A stretch of DNA of 64,000 bases from Akkermansia muciniphila (GTDB lineage Bacteria; Verrucomicrobiota; Verrucomicrobiia; Verrucomicrobiales; Akkermansiaceae), in the NCBI RefSeq assembly GCF_030848305.1, contig NZ_CP114598.1, positions 620,001 to 684,000 on the forward strand. Reading direction: 5' to 3'. The notes below the pieces were generated by a model. The model was not told the DNA's origin, made no database searches, and was given only the letters and a program-made list of their open reading frames with translations. Of this stretch, positions 1 through 9,533 are shown piece by piece; position 1 is the stretch's first letter; each line of letters begins with the position of its first letter. The position numbers were made by a program, and so were the translations under genes.

Positions 1-111
1 CGCCTGTTCCAATCCGTGCTCCGCTCCTTCCTCCGCCGCACAGGCGCTGCCGCCCATAACGCCGGACACGGTCAACGCCGCCAACCACAGGAACTGGAAA
101 AATCTGCTCAT
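1..111 (-). CDS. Secreted protein, N-terminal fragment
   Basis: Only the first 37 codons are inside the window; the gene continues beyond the left edge. The ATG at 109-111 opens a typical signal peptide: basic start (MSRFFQ), hydrophobic core (LWLAALTVSGVMGG) and a likely cleavage site after SACA, followed by acidic mature sequence (AEEGAEHG). This predicts an exported or periplasmic protein. Nothing visible identifies its function. The upstream stretch to 322 is AT-rich compared with its neighbours and probably carries its promoter. Confidence 0.6.
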   Translation of the reverse strand, partial: MSRFFQFLWLAALTVSGVMGGSACAAEEGAEHGLEQA

Positions 112-322
112 TGTCTTTCTCTCACCATTACTTGTGCCAACTCCTGTAAATACTGGAAGAGGGAATCCATTCCCTTTATTTGACGGTTCTGATTATGTAC
201 TTCCCTCTTTCTTTTGGCAAGCCCAAAACTTGGCGCGCACGCAAATTGTATACATTTGTACATAATTTTAAAGCCCGCCTGGATGACCGTTGTGTCATGA
301 ACACAACCTTTTCTCCATCAAC

Positions 323-355
323 AAAAAAGGCTTCCGGGATGAACTCCCGGAAGCC
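323..355 (-). terminator. Intrinsic terminator of the lipoprotein gene
   Basis: A perfect 11-bp stem (329-339 with 345-355, 5-nt loop) is followed on the minus strand by six T. It lies 29 bp past the stop codon of the minus-strand lipoprotein gene. Confidence 0.85.
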
Positions 356-384
356 TGCAGGAAAAACTGGGCGGAGGAAGGCCG

Positions 385-2586
385 TTACTTGGCGGCGGGA
401 ATAATATGGATGTGGTACACATCCCTGCCGTCCGCGGCCTTGCGCCCCGTGGCATGTACTCCCGTAACATCGGAAGTGATTACATCCAGGGTTTCCACAG
501 TCTTCCGGAGCTTCTTGCTGCCCTCCGCCGCGCTCTTCAGGGCGTCACGGACCGGAACCAGGTTAAGCTGAAATTCGAGAGGGGCTCCCTGCGCCGGAGA
601 TTTCACGGATTCCCTGAGGACTTCCAGGCCGAAAGCCTTCGGCATGCTGATTGCCCAGCGGGTGTCGGAAATGCTCACTACCGGGTTCAGATCGGCGCCC
701 AGAGGGCATTGGTAATCGTAGGTAGTGATATCCCCGTCCACAGAAGACTGGGGAGCGGGAAGCTCCGCCATTTTACCCTGGCTGAGCAGGGTGACGACGG
801 TTTTGGCGGCATGAGTCACTTTCTGCCAGGCCTCGCCCAGAGCGGCGCGGTTGTTCACTTCATACGCAGCGGAGAAGCGCGGCGCCGGCACATTCTTGAG
901 CATGGGATTGGGAGCGCCCTGCATGTCCATCATGAATACGCCTGAACCCGTAAGGCCGGAAAGAGCAGTTTTATAAGCCTTCCAGAGCTCTTCAATGGTA
1001 GGCCTGGCCATCTGGATCATAGGAGCGGCCATGCGCACCTGATCGCTCACATCATGCTTCGGGTTGGAAATATAGGCATTGCCGTAGTCCCATACAATCT
1101 GGGCAAGATTACCGCACAGGGAACAACCCATATCCATCATCTGCGGATTGACCGTGCAGGAGGAATACAGCACTGTGGACGCGCCCGGACGCACGCCGCT
1201 CATGGCGGAGGGGGCGTCCAGCTTGTAAAATTCAAGCGGATATGTGCATGCTTCCACATGCACCCCCTGATCCTGCCATGAATAGTAGGAAACGGACGTG
1301 GCCTTCCGGGCCAGCTCTTCATACATGCCAAGCATGCTGCCCCTGATGGAATCCAGAGCCGTCATGGAAGGAGCCGGATCGGCAATCTTCCAATCGGCGC
1401 CTATTGCCTGCATCACGTCCTTCAACCCGGTGAACATGCCCTTGTAATAGGCCAGATCCATGTTAATAACCCCTTTGACGGAGGCTTTGTCTGCGAAGAG
1501 CAGACCGTAGGCCGGATACTGGGACCGGGCATCGGCCATGGAAAAATCAGGACGAGACAGCACGGAGTCCTGGGGAGAAGAGGCTATGCGGACCTGTTTT
1601 TCAGGATTGGTGGTTATAAAGCCTACCAGGGTATCCTCCACAAAAGAGACGGCTACATACAGCCTGGATTCATCCAGACGAACGAGCGCCGCCTTGAGGC
1701 GGTCCATATTTTCCTGGGAAATGTCCATCTGCCCCTTTGCCTCCTCCAGAAGCTCTTCCAGCTTCGCGCGCACCTTTTTGCAGTCCACTTCCGCCACCTT
1801 GCAGGCCAGGCCATTGTAGGTCTTTTCGTACAGGGAAACCATTCCATGCAGCTCCATATCCTCCTGAAGATGGGCGTCCTTCAGGAAAGCTTTGGCCTGG
1901 GCCAGGGCTTCCGGCGTCAGTTTGGCGGCAATCATCACGGGCGCCGTCGCAGCCTGGGAAGGGCGTAAATCCATCATCTCAGCCCACTGCGCAATCATCT
2001 CGACCCCCTGGCCGCCCATGGCCTCCGCTTCCGCGCCATCGTCATCCCCGCTTCCATCCTTTACTCCCTGGAAAAGCCTGTAAACGGATAAAATTTCCTT
2101 CATCTGGTTCAGGCCCATCCTGGTAAAAGAGGACTGCGCGCTATCCAGCCACGGAGCCCATTCGGGGCCCAAGCCGATCATCGCGTCAATGACAGGACTG
2201 CTGAAAGAACATTTCCGCTGCACGGGTTCGGGAGCGTCTTCTCCCGGAATGGCTATGGATTCATCGGCCACCTCCCCGGATGAACAGGAACTCCAGGTTT
2301 TAACCATGTTCAAATTCTGAACGCTCTTCATGATGCCGGGGATATCGTAAACCCCCGCTACCACCCCCATATCCTTGGGAAAGAGGGCGGCTATTCCGAG
2401 GCGTTCGGCACGCTTTGCCACCAGATCGGAAGCAACGGAAGTCAAAGGATCAGGCGAAGCGGCGGAAGTCAGGCCGGCCGTATCCTGGCCGGCCTTGGCG
2501 GAAGATGATTTATCATCGTCAGAGCAGGCGGCAAGAGCGCAGGTCAGCGCCAAACAGGGTATGGAGTAGAAATAATGCTTTTTCAT
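385..2586 (-). CDS. Large lipoprotein of unknown function
   Basis: A 733-residue protein starting at the ATG at 2584-2586 (MKKHYFYSIP). This start places a lipoprotein signal directly at the N-terminus: the lipobox CALAAC is followed by SDDDKSSS, and an acidic +2 region is common in surface or inner-membrane lipoproteins. The mature part is mixed alpha/beta with a charged helical stretch (KLEELLEEAKGQMD) and several cysteines (SSCSSGE, MGCSLCGN) that could form disulfides. I do not recognise the family with certainty; the general look is of a DUF3352-like periplasmic protein. It is the last gene of a minus-strand run after PBP2 and L,D-transpeptidase, though 250 bp separate it from PBP2, so a cell-wall role is only a guess from position. 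Confidence 0.8.
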   Translation of the reverse strand: MKKHYFYSIPCLALTCALAACSDDDKSSSAKAGQDTAGLTSAASPDPLTSVASDLVAKRAERLGIAALFPKDMGVVAGVYDIPGIMKSVQNLNMVKTWSSCSSGEVADESIAIPGEDAPEPVQRKCSFSSPVIDAMIGLGPEWAPWLDSAQSSFTRMGLNQMKEILSVYRLFQGVKDGSGDDDGAEAEAMGGQGVEMIAQWAEMMDLRPSQAATAPVMIAAKLTPEALAQAKAFLKDAHLQEDMELHGMVSLYEKTYNGLACKVAEVDCKKVRAKLEELLEEAKGQMDISQENMDRLKAALVRLDESRLYVAVSFVEDTLVGFITTNPEKQVRIASSPQDSVLSRPDFSMADARSQYPAYGLLFADKASVKGVINMDLAYYKGMFTGLKDVMQAIGADWKIADPAPSMTALDSIRGSMLGMYEELARKATSVSYYSWQDQGVHVEACTYPLEFYKLDAPSAMSGVRPGASTVLYSSCTVNPQMMDMGCSLCGNLAQIVWDYGNAYISNPKHDVSDQVRMAAPMIQMARPTIEELWKAYKTALSGLTGSGVFMMDMQGAPNPMLKNVPAPRFSAAYEVNNRAALGEAWQKVTHAAKTVVTLLSQGKMAELPAPQSSVDGDITTYDYQCPLGADLNPVVSISDTRWAISMPKAFGLEVLRESVKSPAQGAPLEFQLNLVPVRDALKSAAEGSKKLRKTVETLDVITSDVTGVHATGRKAADGRDVYHIHIIPAAK

Positions 2587-2836
2587 TATCTTTAAACGTG
2601 GGGTCATGATGTCATCCGACAGGAACGCCGCTCCTTGCGGCAACAGTCTCATCAGCGCACCGTCTTTATTATACAGGCGTTTTCCCGCGAGACGCAAGCA
2701 CAATGCAAAGCATTAACGCCACTCAGGGCGCGCAGGGCGTTGACGCATGGAGAACCTTTCCGCGCCGCCCCTTTCCGCATCTTCCCGGGATTTTCCGGAA
2801 ACCACAAAAACGCTCCGGATTTCCCTGAAAAACGGA

Positions 2837-5299
2837 TTAAAGGGGTTCCGCCATGGGAATATCATCCTCCGGCAGGGGAGACTGCGGCGCGGGAGCGTTT
2901 ACGGGAGTGGAACGGTTGAGATGGCGGGGAATCTGCTGGGGCAGCCCGGGAATGTAATCGGAATCTCCCCGGCGCGGCGTGAGAGGGGCCGCAGAAGGCT
3001 CCTCCGACAACGGGGGCGCCGCCGGCCCGGCATGCCCTGAGGAGCCGCCCACCGGGGTTGCCTTGATTTCCGCATCGGAAGAGTCATCCAGATCGGCAGG
3101 GATTTCATCAGCCTTGATCGGCTCCATCCCTTCCGGATCATACAACCCGGGGGGCAGGTTGTCCGGCACGACGGCAGGGGCCCCGCTCCGTTCCCGAAGA
3201 GCGGCCGCGGCCGTTTCCGGGGTTTCCTCCACCGGTTCCGCCACCGGAATGTCGTCCTTGGGCGGGTCAATAATAGCCTTGATGTCTTTTTTCTCCGTTT
3301 CGAAAAACTCCTTGACGATGGGAGCGGCGGCGGCTCCCCCGCCCAGCCGTTCGTGGGCGCGACCTTCATACAGCACCACATAGGCAAAGCGCGGATTGTC
3401 GCAGGGCATGAAACCGGCAAACCACGCCAGACGCTTGTCTTCCCGTTCCGGCCCCCATTGGGCCGTTCCTGATTTGCCGGCGATACTGGAATAGGACAGG
3501 CGCGCACGCCCCCCCGTACCGGCTTCAACCACTTCCCTCATCCCCTTGCGCACGCTGGACAGAGCACGCTCATAAGCAGGCAGCGGGCGCTGAACTTCCT
3601 GGGGCTTGGGCGCGTAAACGACATTGGCGTTGCCGTCCTGAATCTGCTTGATGAGCTGAAGCCTGGGCAGATACCCGTTTGCCACGCCGGACATCATGTG
3701 CGCCACCTGGAGGGGCGTCACCAGCAGCGTTCCCTGGCCGATGGACAAATTGGCGGCGTCTCCGGACATAAAATCGCGCTTGTAATTGCGGATCATATAA
3801 TCACTGGTTGGAACCAGGCCGGGATCGTCCGGAATGGGCAGGCCGGTCCGTTCTCCCAGGCCGAAGGCGCGGGCCGTATCCATCAGGGTTTCCGCACCCA
3901 GCTTCAGGCCCATCTGATACATGAACGGGTTGTTGGACATCGCCAAAGCGCGGACGCAGTTGACATCCCCCAGGGGAGTCTTGCTCCAGTTTTTGAAAAC
4001 GTGGTTGCCGATCGTCACGGAAGCCGGGCAATAAACGAGCGTATTTTCCGTGATTTTGTTGTTCCTCAAGGCACTGGCTACCGTCAGGACTTTAAATGTG
4101 GAAGCGGGAGGATAACGGCCCTGGAAAGCACGGGCGCCCAGAGGACCGGCAGGATCATTGCGCAGGGCGTCGTAATCCTTCTGGGATATGTTTGGAATGA
4201 ACATGTTCGGGTCATAGGACGGAGTGGACGCCATCACCAGAACTTCACCCGTCACGCAGTCCAGCACCACCATGGCGCCGCGCCTCTTGCCGCGGGAAAG
4301 GATGCGTTCCGCATCCTTCTGCCATTTCAGGTTGAGGGTGGTGACGACAGCTCCGCCGGGCTTGGGGCGTATTTGCAGTTCATCCAGAATTTTGTTGCCG
4401 TCTTCATCAAACATCAAACGCCATACGCCGGGCGTTCCGGTCAGATTCTTGTTGAATTCCTTTTCCAGCCCCGCACGGCCTTCCACCTGTTCCCACAGCG
4501 GGTCCATGTGGTTGATGGGGCCGGTTGGCAGTTTTCCCTTGGATCCCACATAGCCGATGATATGGCCGGCGATTTCCTTCTCCGGATAGGAACGGATGTA
4601 AATGGGCAACAGTTGAAGCCCGCGCACGCTTTTCACCTTGTCCTTCAGCTTTTCCGCTTCTTCCGCACGAATGACGTTCGTGAGCGGAAGAGGCAGCCAG
4701 CGGCGGTGCTCATAATGTTTCCAGAGCTGTTCGTCGGAAAAAGACCACGCCTTTCCGGCAATTTTTTTGGCCTGTTCCAAACAGTTGCGCCCGAATTCCA
4801 CCACGCGGGAACGGTCGGGGTTTTCAAAAATTTCAAACCGCAAAGCCAACTGGTAGGCTACGGAAGTCACGGCCAGCGGTTCCCCGTTGCGGTCCAGAAT
4901 GGGGCCGCGCGGCGCGGGAATCAGCAAAGCCATGGTCCTGGCGGAAGGGCGCGTGCTGGTGTGCGCTTCCCGCGCGGCGTCCAACCGTCCCCCTCCGAGG
5001 GAAGGAATCAGGGACAGGGAATCCAAGCCATTCTGTTCCTTTTCCGTTTCCCCGGGCATCTCCGGAGCGGCGGCCACGCCTTCCCGTTCTCCGGAGGCCG
5101 TATCGGAATCCTTTTTCCTGTCTCCCAGGTCAACCGTTTCCACAGCGTCATCCTCTCCGCGCTGCTCCACCGCGGCCTGGCGCACGCCCCCTCCGGAAGA
5201 TGAACGGCGCGGGGAGGACTGGCCCCAGGCCGTATCCGCCGTCCACGCGACCAACCCGGCCAACAATACCAGGGAACGTATCAGAACCTTTATTTTCAT
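2837..5299 (-). CDS. mrdA: Penicillin-binding protein 2 (peptidoglycan transpeptidase)
   Basis: A class B PBP that cross-links peptidoglycan during elongation. Transpeptidase motifs are all present in the 820-residue product: STFK (Ser about 400, the acylated serine), SNN (about 455) and KSGT. The pedestal domain begins at PRGPILDRNGEPLA (about 131). Two things are odd. The N-terminus (MKIKVLIRSLVLLAGLVAW) ends in TAWG/QSS, which looks like a cleavable signal peptide more than a lasting anchor, and it is followed by about 95 residues of low-complexity, charged sequence. The C-terminus carries about 150 residues of acidic, Pro-rich tail after the transpeptidase domain. The start at 5297-5299 was chosen because it puts the signal sequence first. 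It lies 59 bp after the L,D-transpeptidase stop, probably co-transcribed. No RodA gene is next to it. Confidence 0.93.
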   Translation of the reverse strand: MKIKVLIRSLVLLAGLVAWTADTAWGQSSPRRSSSGGGVRQAAVEQRGEDDAVETVDLGDRKKDSDTASGEREGVAAAPEMPGETEKEQNGLDSLSLIPSLGGGRLDAAREAHTSTRPSARTMALLIPAPRGPILDRNGEPLAVTSVAYQLALRFEIFENPDRSRVVEFGRNCLEQAKKIAGKAWSFSDEQLWKHYEHRRWLPLPLTNVIRAEEAEKLKDKVKSVRGLQLLPIYIRSYPEKEIAGHIIGYVGSKGKLPTGPINHMDPLWEQVEGRAGLEKEFNKNLTGTPGVWRLMFDEDGNKILDELQIRPKPGGAVVTTLNLKWQKDAERILSRGKRRGAMVVLDCVTGEVLVMASTPSYDPNMFIPNISQKDYDALRNDPAGPLGARAFQGRYPPASTFKVLTVASALRNNKITENTLVYCPASVTIGNHVFKNWSKTPLGDVNCVRALAMSNNPFMYQMGLKLGAETLMDTARAFGLGERTGLPIPDDPGLVPTSDYMIRNYKRDFMSGDAANLSIGQGTLLVTPLQVAHMMSGVANGYLPRLQLIKQIQDGNANVVYAPKPQEVQRPLPAYERALSSVRKGMREVVEAGTGGRARLSYSSIAGKSGTAQWGPEREDKRLAWFAGFMPCDNPRFAYVVLYEGRAHERLGGGAAAAPIVKEFFETEKKDIKAIIDPPKDDIPVAEPVEETPETAAAALRERSGAPAVVPDNLPPGLYDPEGMEPIKADEIPADLDDSSDAEIKATPVGGSSGHAGPAAPPLSEEPSAAPLTPRRGDSDYIPGLPQQIPRHLNRSTPVNAPAPQSPLPEDDIPMAEPL

Positions 5300-5358
5300 C
5301 AGTTTGCAGGAGTGTGGCAAATATACCGCAAGGAATCAACGATTATTCGCGCTCACGC

Positions 5359-5988
5359 TTATTCCTGAACGATGACGGTTGTTCCCAGGCCGCATTTGTC
5401 AAACAGGATGCGGCACGCCTCTACCGGAACCCGGATGCACCCATGGGAGTTGGCGTCCCGGTACACGGTGCCCACATGCAGCCCTATGCCGCCATGAATG
5501 CGCATCCACAGCGGCATTTTGGCGCCGATGAATTTACCGCCGGACGGCACGCGGGAAGAAGAGGTAGCGTCCGAATTTACGCACAGGCCGCTTGCGTCAA
5601 ACACGCTGCCGTAAGACCGGGAACGGTAGTCCGCATCTTTTTGAATGATGGAAAACTTGCCGCGCGGCGTTTCATGGGCGGATTTGCCCGTGCAAACGGG
5701 AAAGTCCATGGCCGGCTTGCCATCAACCCACAACACGCCCCGCTGATCCTTCAGATGAATGACGATTTTGCTGTTCCGCGTCCGCGCCTGCTGGATACGT
5801 TCGTCATGATACCAGATATCGCGCGTGAAGCGGTACTGGGAGTCCGCGACAAAAGCTTCATAGGAAGACGCATACCTGCCGTCTTTCATCAACGGCTTTC
5901 CATGAGGCGTCCTGGGGGTAGAGGAACAAGCGGACAAAAACAGGGAGACACACAGAAAAAAAAGAAAAGCGGGAAGGGTGTGCGGCAT
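5359..5988 (-). CDS. L,D-transpeptidase lipoprotein (YkuD/ErfK family)
   Basis: Probably forms 3-3 peptidoglycan cross-links or attaches proteins to peptidoglycan. The 209-residue product has a lipoprotein signal (MPHTLPAFLFFLCVSLFLSAC) and a YkuD domain ending in the catalytic signature HGGIGLHVG...SHGCIRVP, with the nucleophilic Cys in SHGC. The ATG at 5986-5988 is preceded by a strong GGAGGT ribosome-binding site 12 nt upstream, which decides the start against the in-frame TTG at 6024. It is followed by the PBP2 gene, which joins two transpeptidase types in one transcription unit. Functional class is secure; exact substrate is not visible. Confidence 0.92.
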   Translation of the reverse strand: MPHTLPAFLFFLCVSLFLSACSSTPRTPHGKPLMKDGRYASSYEAFVADSQYRFTRDIWYHDERIQQARTRNSKIVIHLKDQRGVLWVDGKPAMDFPVCTGKSAHETPRGKFSIIQKDADYRSRSYGSVFDASGLCVNSDATSSSRVPSGGKFIGAKMPLWMRIHGGIGLHVGTVYRDANSHGCIRVPVEACRILFDKCGLGTTVIVQE

Positions 5989-6101
5989 GCGGCCTGCTTT
6001 ACCTCCTTCCCCCGTGGAAATCAAGCACGATTCCCCTTCGTCCCGCCATGTTAGGCGGAAACATGATAGAAACTCCTTTTTTATCCGTATGATGCTTTTG
6101 T

Positions 6102-7220
6102 ATGCCCGATTCCTCTTCCGTCTCCGCCCGTTCTCCCCGCCTGCACTCCCTGGACGCCCTGCGCGGACTGGACATGCTCATTATCCTGGGCCTGGACGCC
6201 CTGGTTCTGCTTCTGGCTTCCAGAAATCCGGAAAGCTCTTTTCTTCAGGAAGCCGCACGCCAGATGACGCATGCCCGCTGGGAAGGATTGCACCTGTATG
6301 ATCTGGTATTCCCCGTCTTCGTCTTCATTTCCGGCGTTTCCATGTCCTTTTCCCTGGGGAAATACACCAGCGGAAACGCTTCCTCCGCCCCCGGGCTTCT
6401 CCATCTCTGGAAACGGGCTCTCGTCCTGGCTTTTCTGGGGCTCCTGGTCAACGGAACGCTTACCTGGACGGACAGCATGCGTTACGCCTCCGTTCTGGGG
6501 CTGATCGGTTTTTCCTGCGCCATTGCGGGAACCTGCATCCTGCTGTGCCGCCGGACGGGGGCCATTGCCTCAGCGGCGGGGGCCATCCTGGCCCTCATTA
6601 CCCTGCTCCAGTTCACCTGCGGCAACTTCACGCCGGACGGCTCCGTCAACTCATGGGTAGACAGGCACTGGCTCCCCGGGCGTCTGCATGGGGGAGTTTT
6701 CGACCCGGAGGGACCGCTTTGCGTCGTCTCCGCCTCCGTCCTGTGTCTGGGAGGATGGCTGGCCGGGAAATTGTTGAAGGAAAGTCGGCTCTCTCCCGCG
6801 CGCCTCTGCTCGGCAATGGCAGGGGCGGGCCTTCTCCTTTTCTGCGCCGCCAGGATGCTGGACGGCCTCTACCCCATCATTAAAAGCATGTGGACAGGCA
6901 CTTTCGTCCTGGCCGCCGCCGGCATCTCCCTGACGCTCCTTTCCCTGTTTCATCTGGCCGTCGATGTGTGGAACAAAGGGAAATGGGCCCTGTGGGCGTT
7001 TCCCCTCCGCGTTATCGGCATCAACGCCCTGACCGCCTACCTCATCAACTCCCTGCTCAACATTCATGCACTCAACCGGCGCGTCTTCAGCGGCATAGCA
7101 GATTTTTTCACACCTTTCCAACCCGTCTTCCTGGCTGTATCCCTGCTGGTGCTGCAATGGCTCGTCTTGTACTTCCTTGACAAGCGCCGCGCTTCCCTCG
7201 CCCCAAAAGCGGCCAAGTAA
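6102..7220 (+). CDS. HGSNAT-like membrane acyltransferase (DUF5009/DUF1624 type)
   Basis: A 372-residue polytopic membrane protein with about ten hydrophobic segments. The N-terminal signature SLDALRGLDMLIILGLD and the conserved HLYDLVFPVFVFISGVS place it in the family of heparan-alpha-glucosaminide N-acetyltransferase catalytic domains, which in lysosomes transfer acetyl from cytosolic acetyl-CoA to a terminal glucosamine across a membrane. In bacteria the substrate is generally not known; acetylation of an envelope or imported amino sugar is the natural inference. It is divergent from the L,D-transpeptidase gene and is followed by a secreted GH36 enzyme, a context of glycan handling. Confidence 0.8.
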   Translation: MPDSSSVSARSPRLHSLDALRGLDMLIILGLDALVLLLASRNPESSFLQEAARQMTHARWEGLHLYDLVFPVFVFISGVSMSFSLGKYTSGNASSAPGLLHLWKRALVLAFLGLLVNGTLTWTDSMRYASVLGLIGFSCAIAGTCILLCRRTGAIASAAGAILALITLLQFTCGNFTPDGSVNSWVDRHWLPGRLHGGVFDPEGPLCVVSASVLCLGGWLAGKLLKESRLSPARLCSAMAGAGLLLFCAARMLDGLYPIIKSMWTGTFVLAAAGISLTLLSLFHLAVDVWNKGKWALWAFPLRVIGINALTAYLINSLLNIHALNRRVFSGIADFFTPFQPVFLAVSLLVLQWLVLYFLDKRRASLAPKAAK

Positions 7221-7465
7221 CCGGGCGGCGGAACTCCCGGCCATGGCTGCCGGTGTTCTCTGAAAAAACGAAATTCCCCTGTAAGACGGCCAGCCGACGT
7301 TATTTCTTTCCTTCAACGCCCTGAAAAAAGAAATAAAGCGGAAACATTATTTTTTGCTCGTTTCAGGGAAAAGCTCTGCCATCCTTTCCGGAAAGAGGCA
7401 AAGCACGTTCCTTCCACAATTCCCCCGGGTTCCCCCGCCCCATTTTCCAACCCTGTGATCATTCC

Positions 7466-9493
7466 ATGAAAGCAATCATGTTCCCGGTTCTTGCTTTGGC
7501 GGCCCTGAGCGCCTGGACCGGCGCCGCCCAACCCCGGACATCCGCCATTCCTCCCATACCGGGCAAAAAGGCGTATCGGCTTTCGCTCCCACCCTACCAG
7601 GCCTTCTGCTGGTTTTCAGCGGATCGCGGCCGCTGGCCCGGAGACGGAAACCGGGTTCTTCCCTGGTTCGGACGGACATCCCCCGGCAACCTGCTGGACA
7701 GCAGACCGAATCCCAGCACCGCCAAACCGGGGGACCATGCCATGTTCGCCCTGTTCCACCTCAAAGACGGCAATTTCATGGCCTTGCTCCCCGTCGCCGC
7801 CCCTGATTCCCTCTCCTGGCTGAAACTTGAAAGGGACGGCACATTCCTTGTGGAAGACGGCTCGCTGGGAACTTCCTCCGCCAAACCGCAGACCGTTCTG
7901 GCCGTCACCGCCACGGACAGGGATATTTACCGCGCCTGCTCCGCCGCATGGAACAAGGCCCTTTCCCTTCCCTTCATCAAGGGCAGAACCTTTCCACGGG
8001 AAAAGAAAATTTACCCGGAACCGTTCAAGTACCTCGGCTGGTGCAGCTGGGAGCAGTACAAAAAGAATATTTCCTCCAATCTGCTTGAAGAAACGGCCAG
8101 ACAACTGGAAGCCTCCCCCGTTCCCGTCCGGTGGATGCTGGTGGACGACGGATTCCAGACCCAGGAAGACCTTCAACTGGTCAGTTTCCAACCCCGGCAG
8201 GACCGATTCCCCCGGGGCTGGCAGCCCCTGATGAAACACAAAAGCCCCAAATTGAAATGGATGGGCCTGTGGCACTGCTATTACGGCCTCTGGAACGGCA
8301 TTCACCCCAGGCACCGTCTGGACGGCGATACCGCCCGCGGGCTGGTCCGTACCGCCAAAGGAAGAATCCTCCCCGGTGACGGCCCCGGAGGAGCCGGCGC
8401 GTTTTATACCCCTTTTCTCCAATCCGTCAAAAATGCCGGGTTCGATTTCGTGAAAATTGATGTGCAGGCGGAATACCTGAAACATGCGGACGGCCTGGAC
8501 AACCCGGTCCGCCACAATACCAGGTGTTCGGAAGCCCTGGAACAGGCCTGCCGGGAAACCGGCCTCAGCCTGGTCAACTGCATGGCGCAGGGCACCGTCA
8601 ACATTCAGAACACGCGTTACAGCGCGGTCACCCGGTGCAGCATTGACTACAAGCTGGGAGACGAAGCCATGGCCAAATCCCACCTCCTCCAGTCCTACGC
8701 CAATACGCTCTGGCTGGGACAGACCGTGTGGCCGGACCATGACATGTTCCATTCCACAGACCCCGCCTGCGCCCGCCTCATGGCCGCATCCAAAGCCATT
8801 TCAGGCGGTCCTGTCTATCTTTCAGACCCGGCAGACAAACTTAACCCGGAAAACATCATGCCTCTCGTCTGGTCGGACGGCCTTCTGCTGCGCCCGCTGG
8901 TGCCCGCCGTTCCCCTGCCGGACTCCGTTTTTCTGGATGCCCTGAACGAGAACCGCCTGTACCGGGTAATCGCCCCTCTCCCCGGTCAAAGCGCCGCCGT
9001 GGCGGTGTACAACCTCAAACACCCTTCCCCGGCGGAACCGGTGCGGGGGAAAATTTCCCTGGAGGACTATAAAAGCGCGGCGGCCCTGCTGAACGGCAAC
9101 GCGGCGGAAGCGTATGCCTCTCTCCCGCCGGAGGGCATCGCCGCCTATTCCGCAGAGGGAGGCCGCGCGCTGACTCCGGCACAGCCGGACCTGGACGTGG
9201 AGCTGACGGGATTCAAGGACCGCCTGTTCATCATGGTCCCTATCGTCCAAGGCTGGGCCGTCATCGGCAGGAGGGACAAATTTCTCTCTCCCTGCTCTCT
9301 GGATTCCTCTCCCGGGTACAGGGAAAACAGCCTCCGCTTCCGCGTGAAGGAATCCGGGCCGGTCGTCATCTGGCGGGGGAAAGGTCCTGTCAAAGCGGGG
9401 AACACGCCCGTGAAAAACCTGGGGAACGGGTTTTATGAATTGCAATTCCCCGTCTCCAACCGCCCCCTGGACGTCACTGTAACAACGGAATAA
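7466..9493 (+). CDS. Secreted GH36-type (raffinose synthase/Sip1-like) glycoside hydrolase
   Basis: A 675-residue exported enzyme with signal peptide MKAIMFPVLALAALSAWTGAA. The centre has the raffinose-synthase/Sip1 hallmarks: YLGWCSWEQY, MLVDDGFQ, the KID signature in FDFVKIDVQAEY that holds the nucleophilic Asp of GH36/GH27 alpha-galactosidases, and CSIDYKLGDE, where the Asp is the probable acid/base. The C-terminal third is a beta-sandwich-like region. The expected reaction is hydrolysis of alpha-galactosides; alpha-linked galactose caps occur on mucin and blood-group glycans, which suits a gut organism, but substrate is inference. A 245-bp gap precedes it, and the next secreted gene follows after 40 bp. 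Confidence 0.85.
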   Translation: MKAIMFPVLALAALSAWTGAAQPRTSAIPPIPGKKAYRLSLPPYQAFCWFSADRGRWPGDGNRVLPWFGRTSPGNLLDSRPNPSTAKPGDHAMFALFHLKDGNFMALLPVAAPDSLSWLKLERDGTFLVEDGSLGTSSAKPQTVLAVTATDRDIYRACSAAWNKALSLPFIKGRTFPREKKIYPEPFKYLGWCSWEQYKKNISSNLLEETARQLEASPVPVRWMLVDDGFQTQEDLQLVSFQPRQDRFPRGWQPLMKHKSPKLKWMGLWHCYYGLWNGIHPRHRLDGDTARGLVRTAKGRILPGDGPGGAGAFYTPFLQSVKNAGFDFVKIDVQAEYLKHADGLDNPVRHNTRCSEALEQACRETGLSLVNCMAQGTVNIQNTRYSAVTRCSIDYKLGDEAMAKSHLLQSYANTLWLGQTVWPDHDMFHSTDPACARLMAASKAISGGPVYLSDPADKLNPENIMPLVWSDGLLLRPLVPAVPLPDSVFLDALNENRLYRVIAPLPGQSAAVAVYNLKHPSPAEPVRGKISLEDYKSAAALLNGNAAEAYASLPPEGIAAYSAEGGRALTPAQPDLDVELTGFKDRLFIMVPIVQGWAVIGRRDKFLSPCSLDSSPGYRENSLRFRVKESGPVVIWRGKGPVKAGNTPVKNLGNGFYELQFPVSNRPLDVTVTTE

Positions 9494-9533
9494 TTCCGCA
9501 CATTTCCTCTCATTTTTTCCTGCTTCATTTTCC

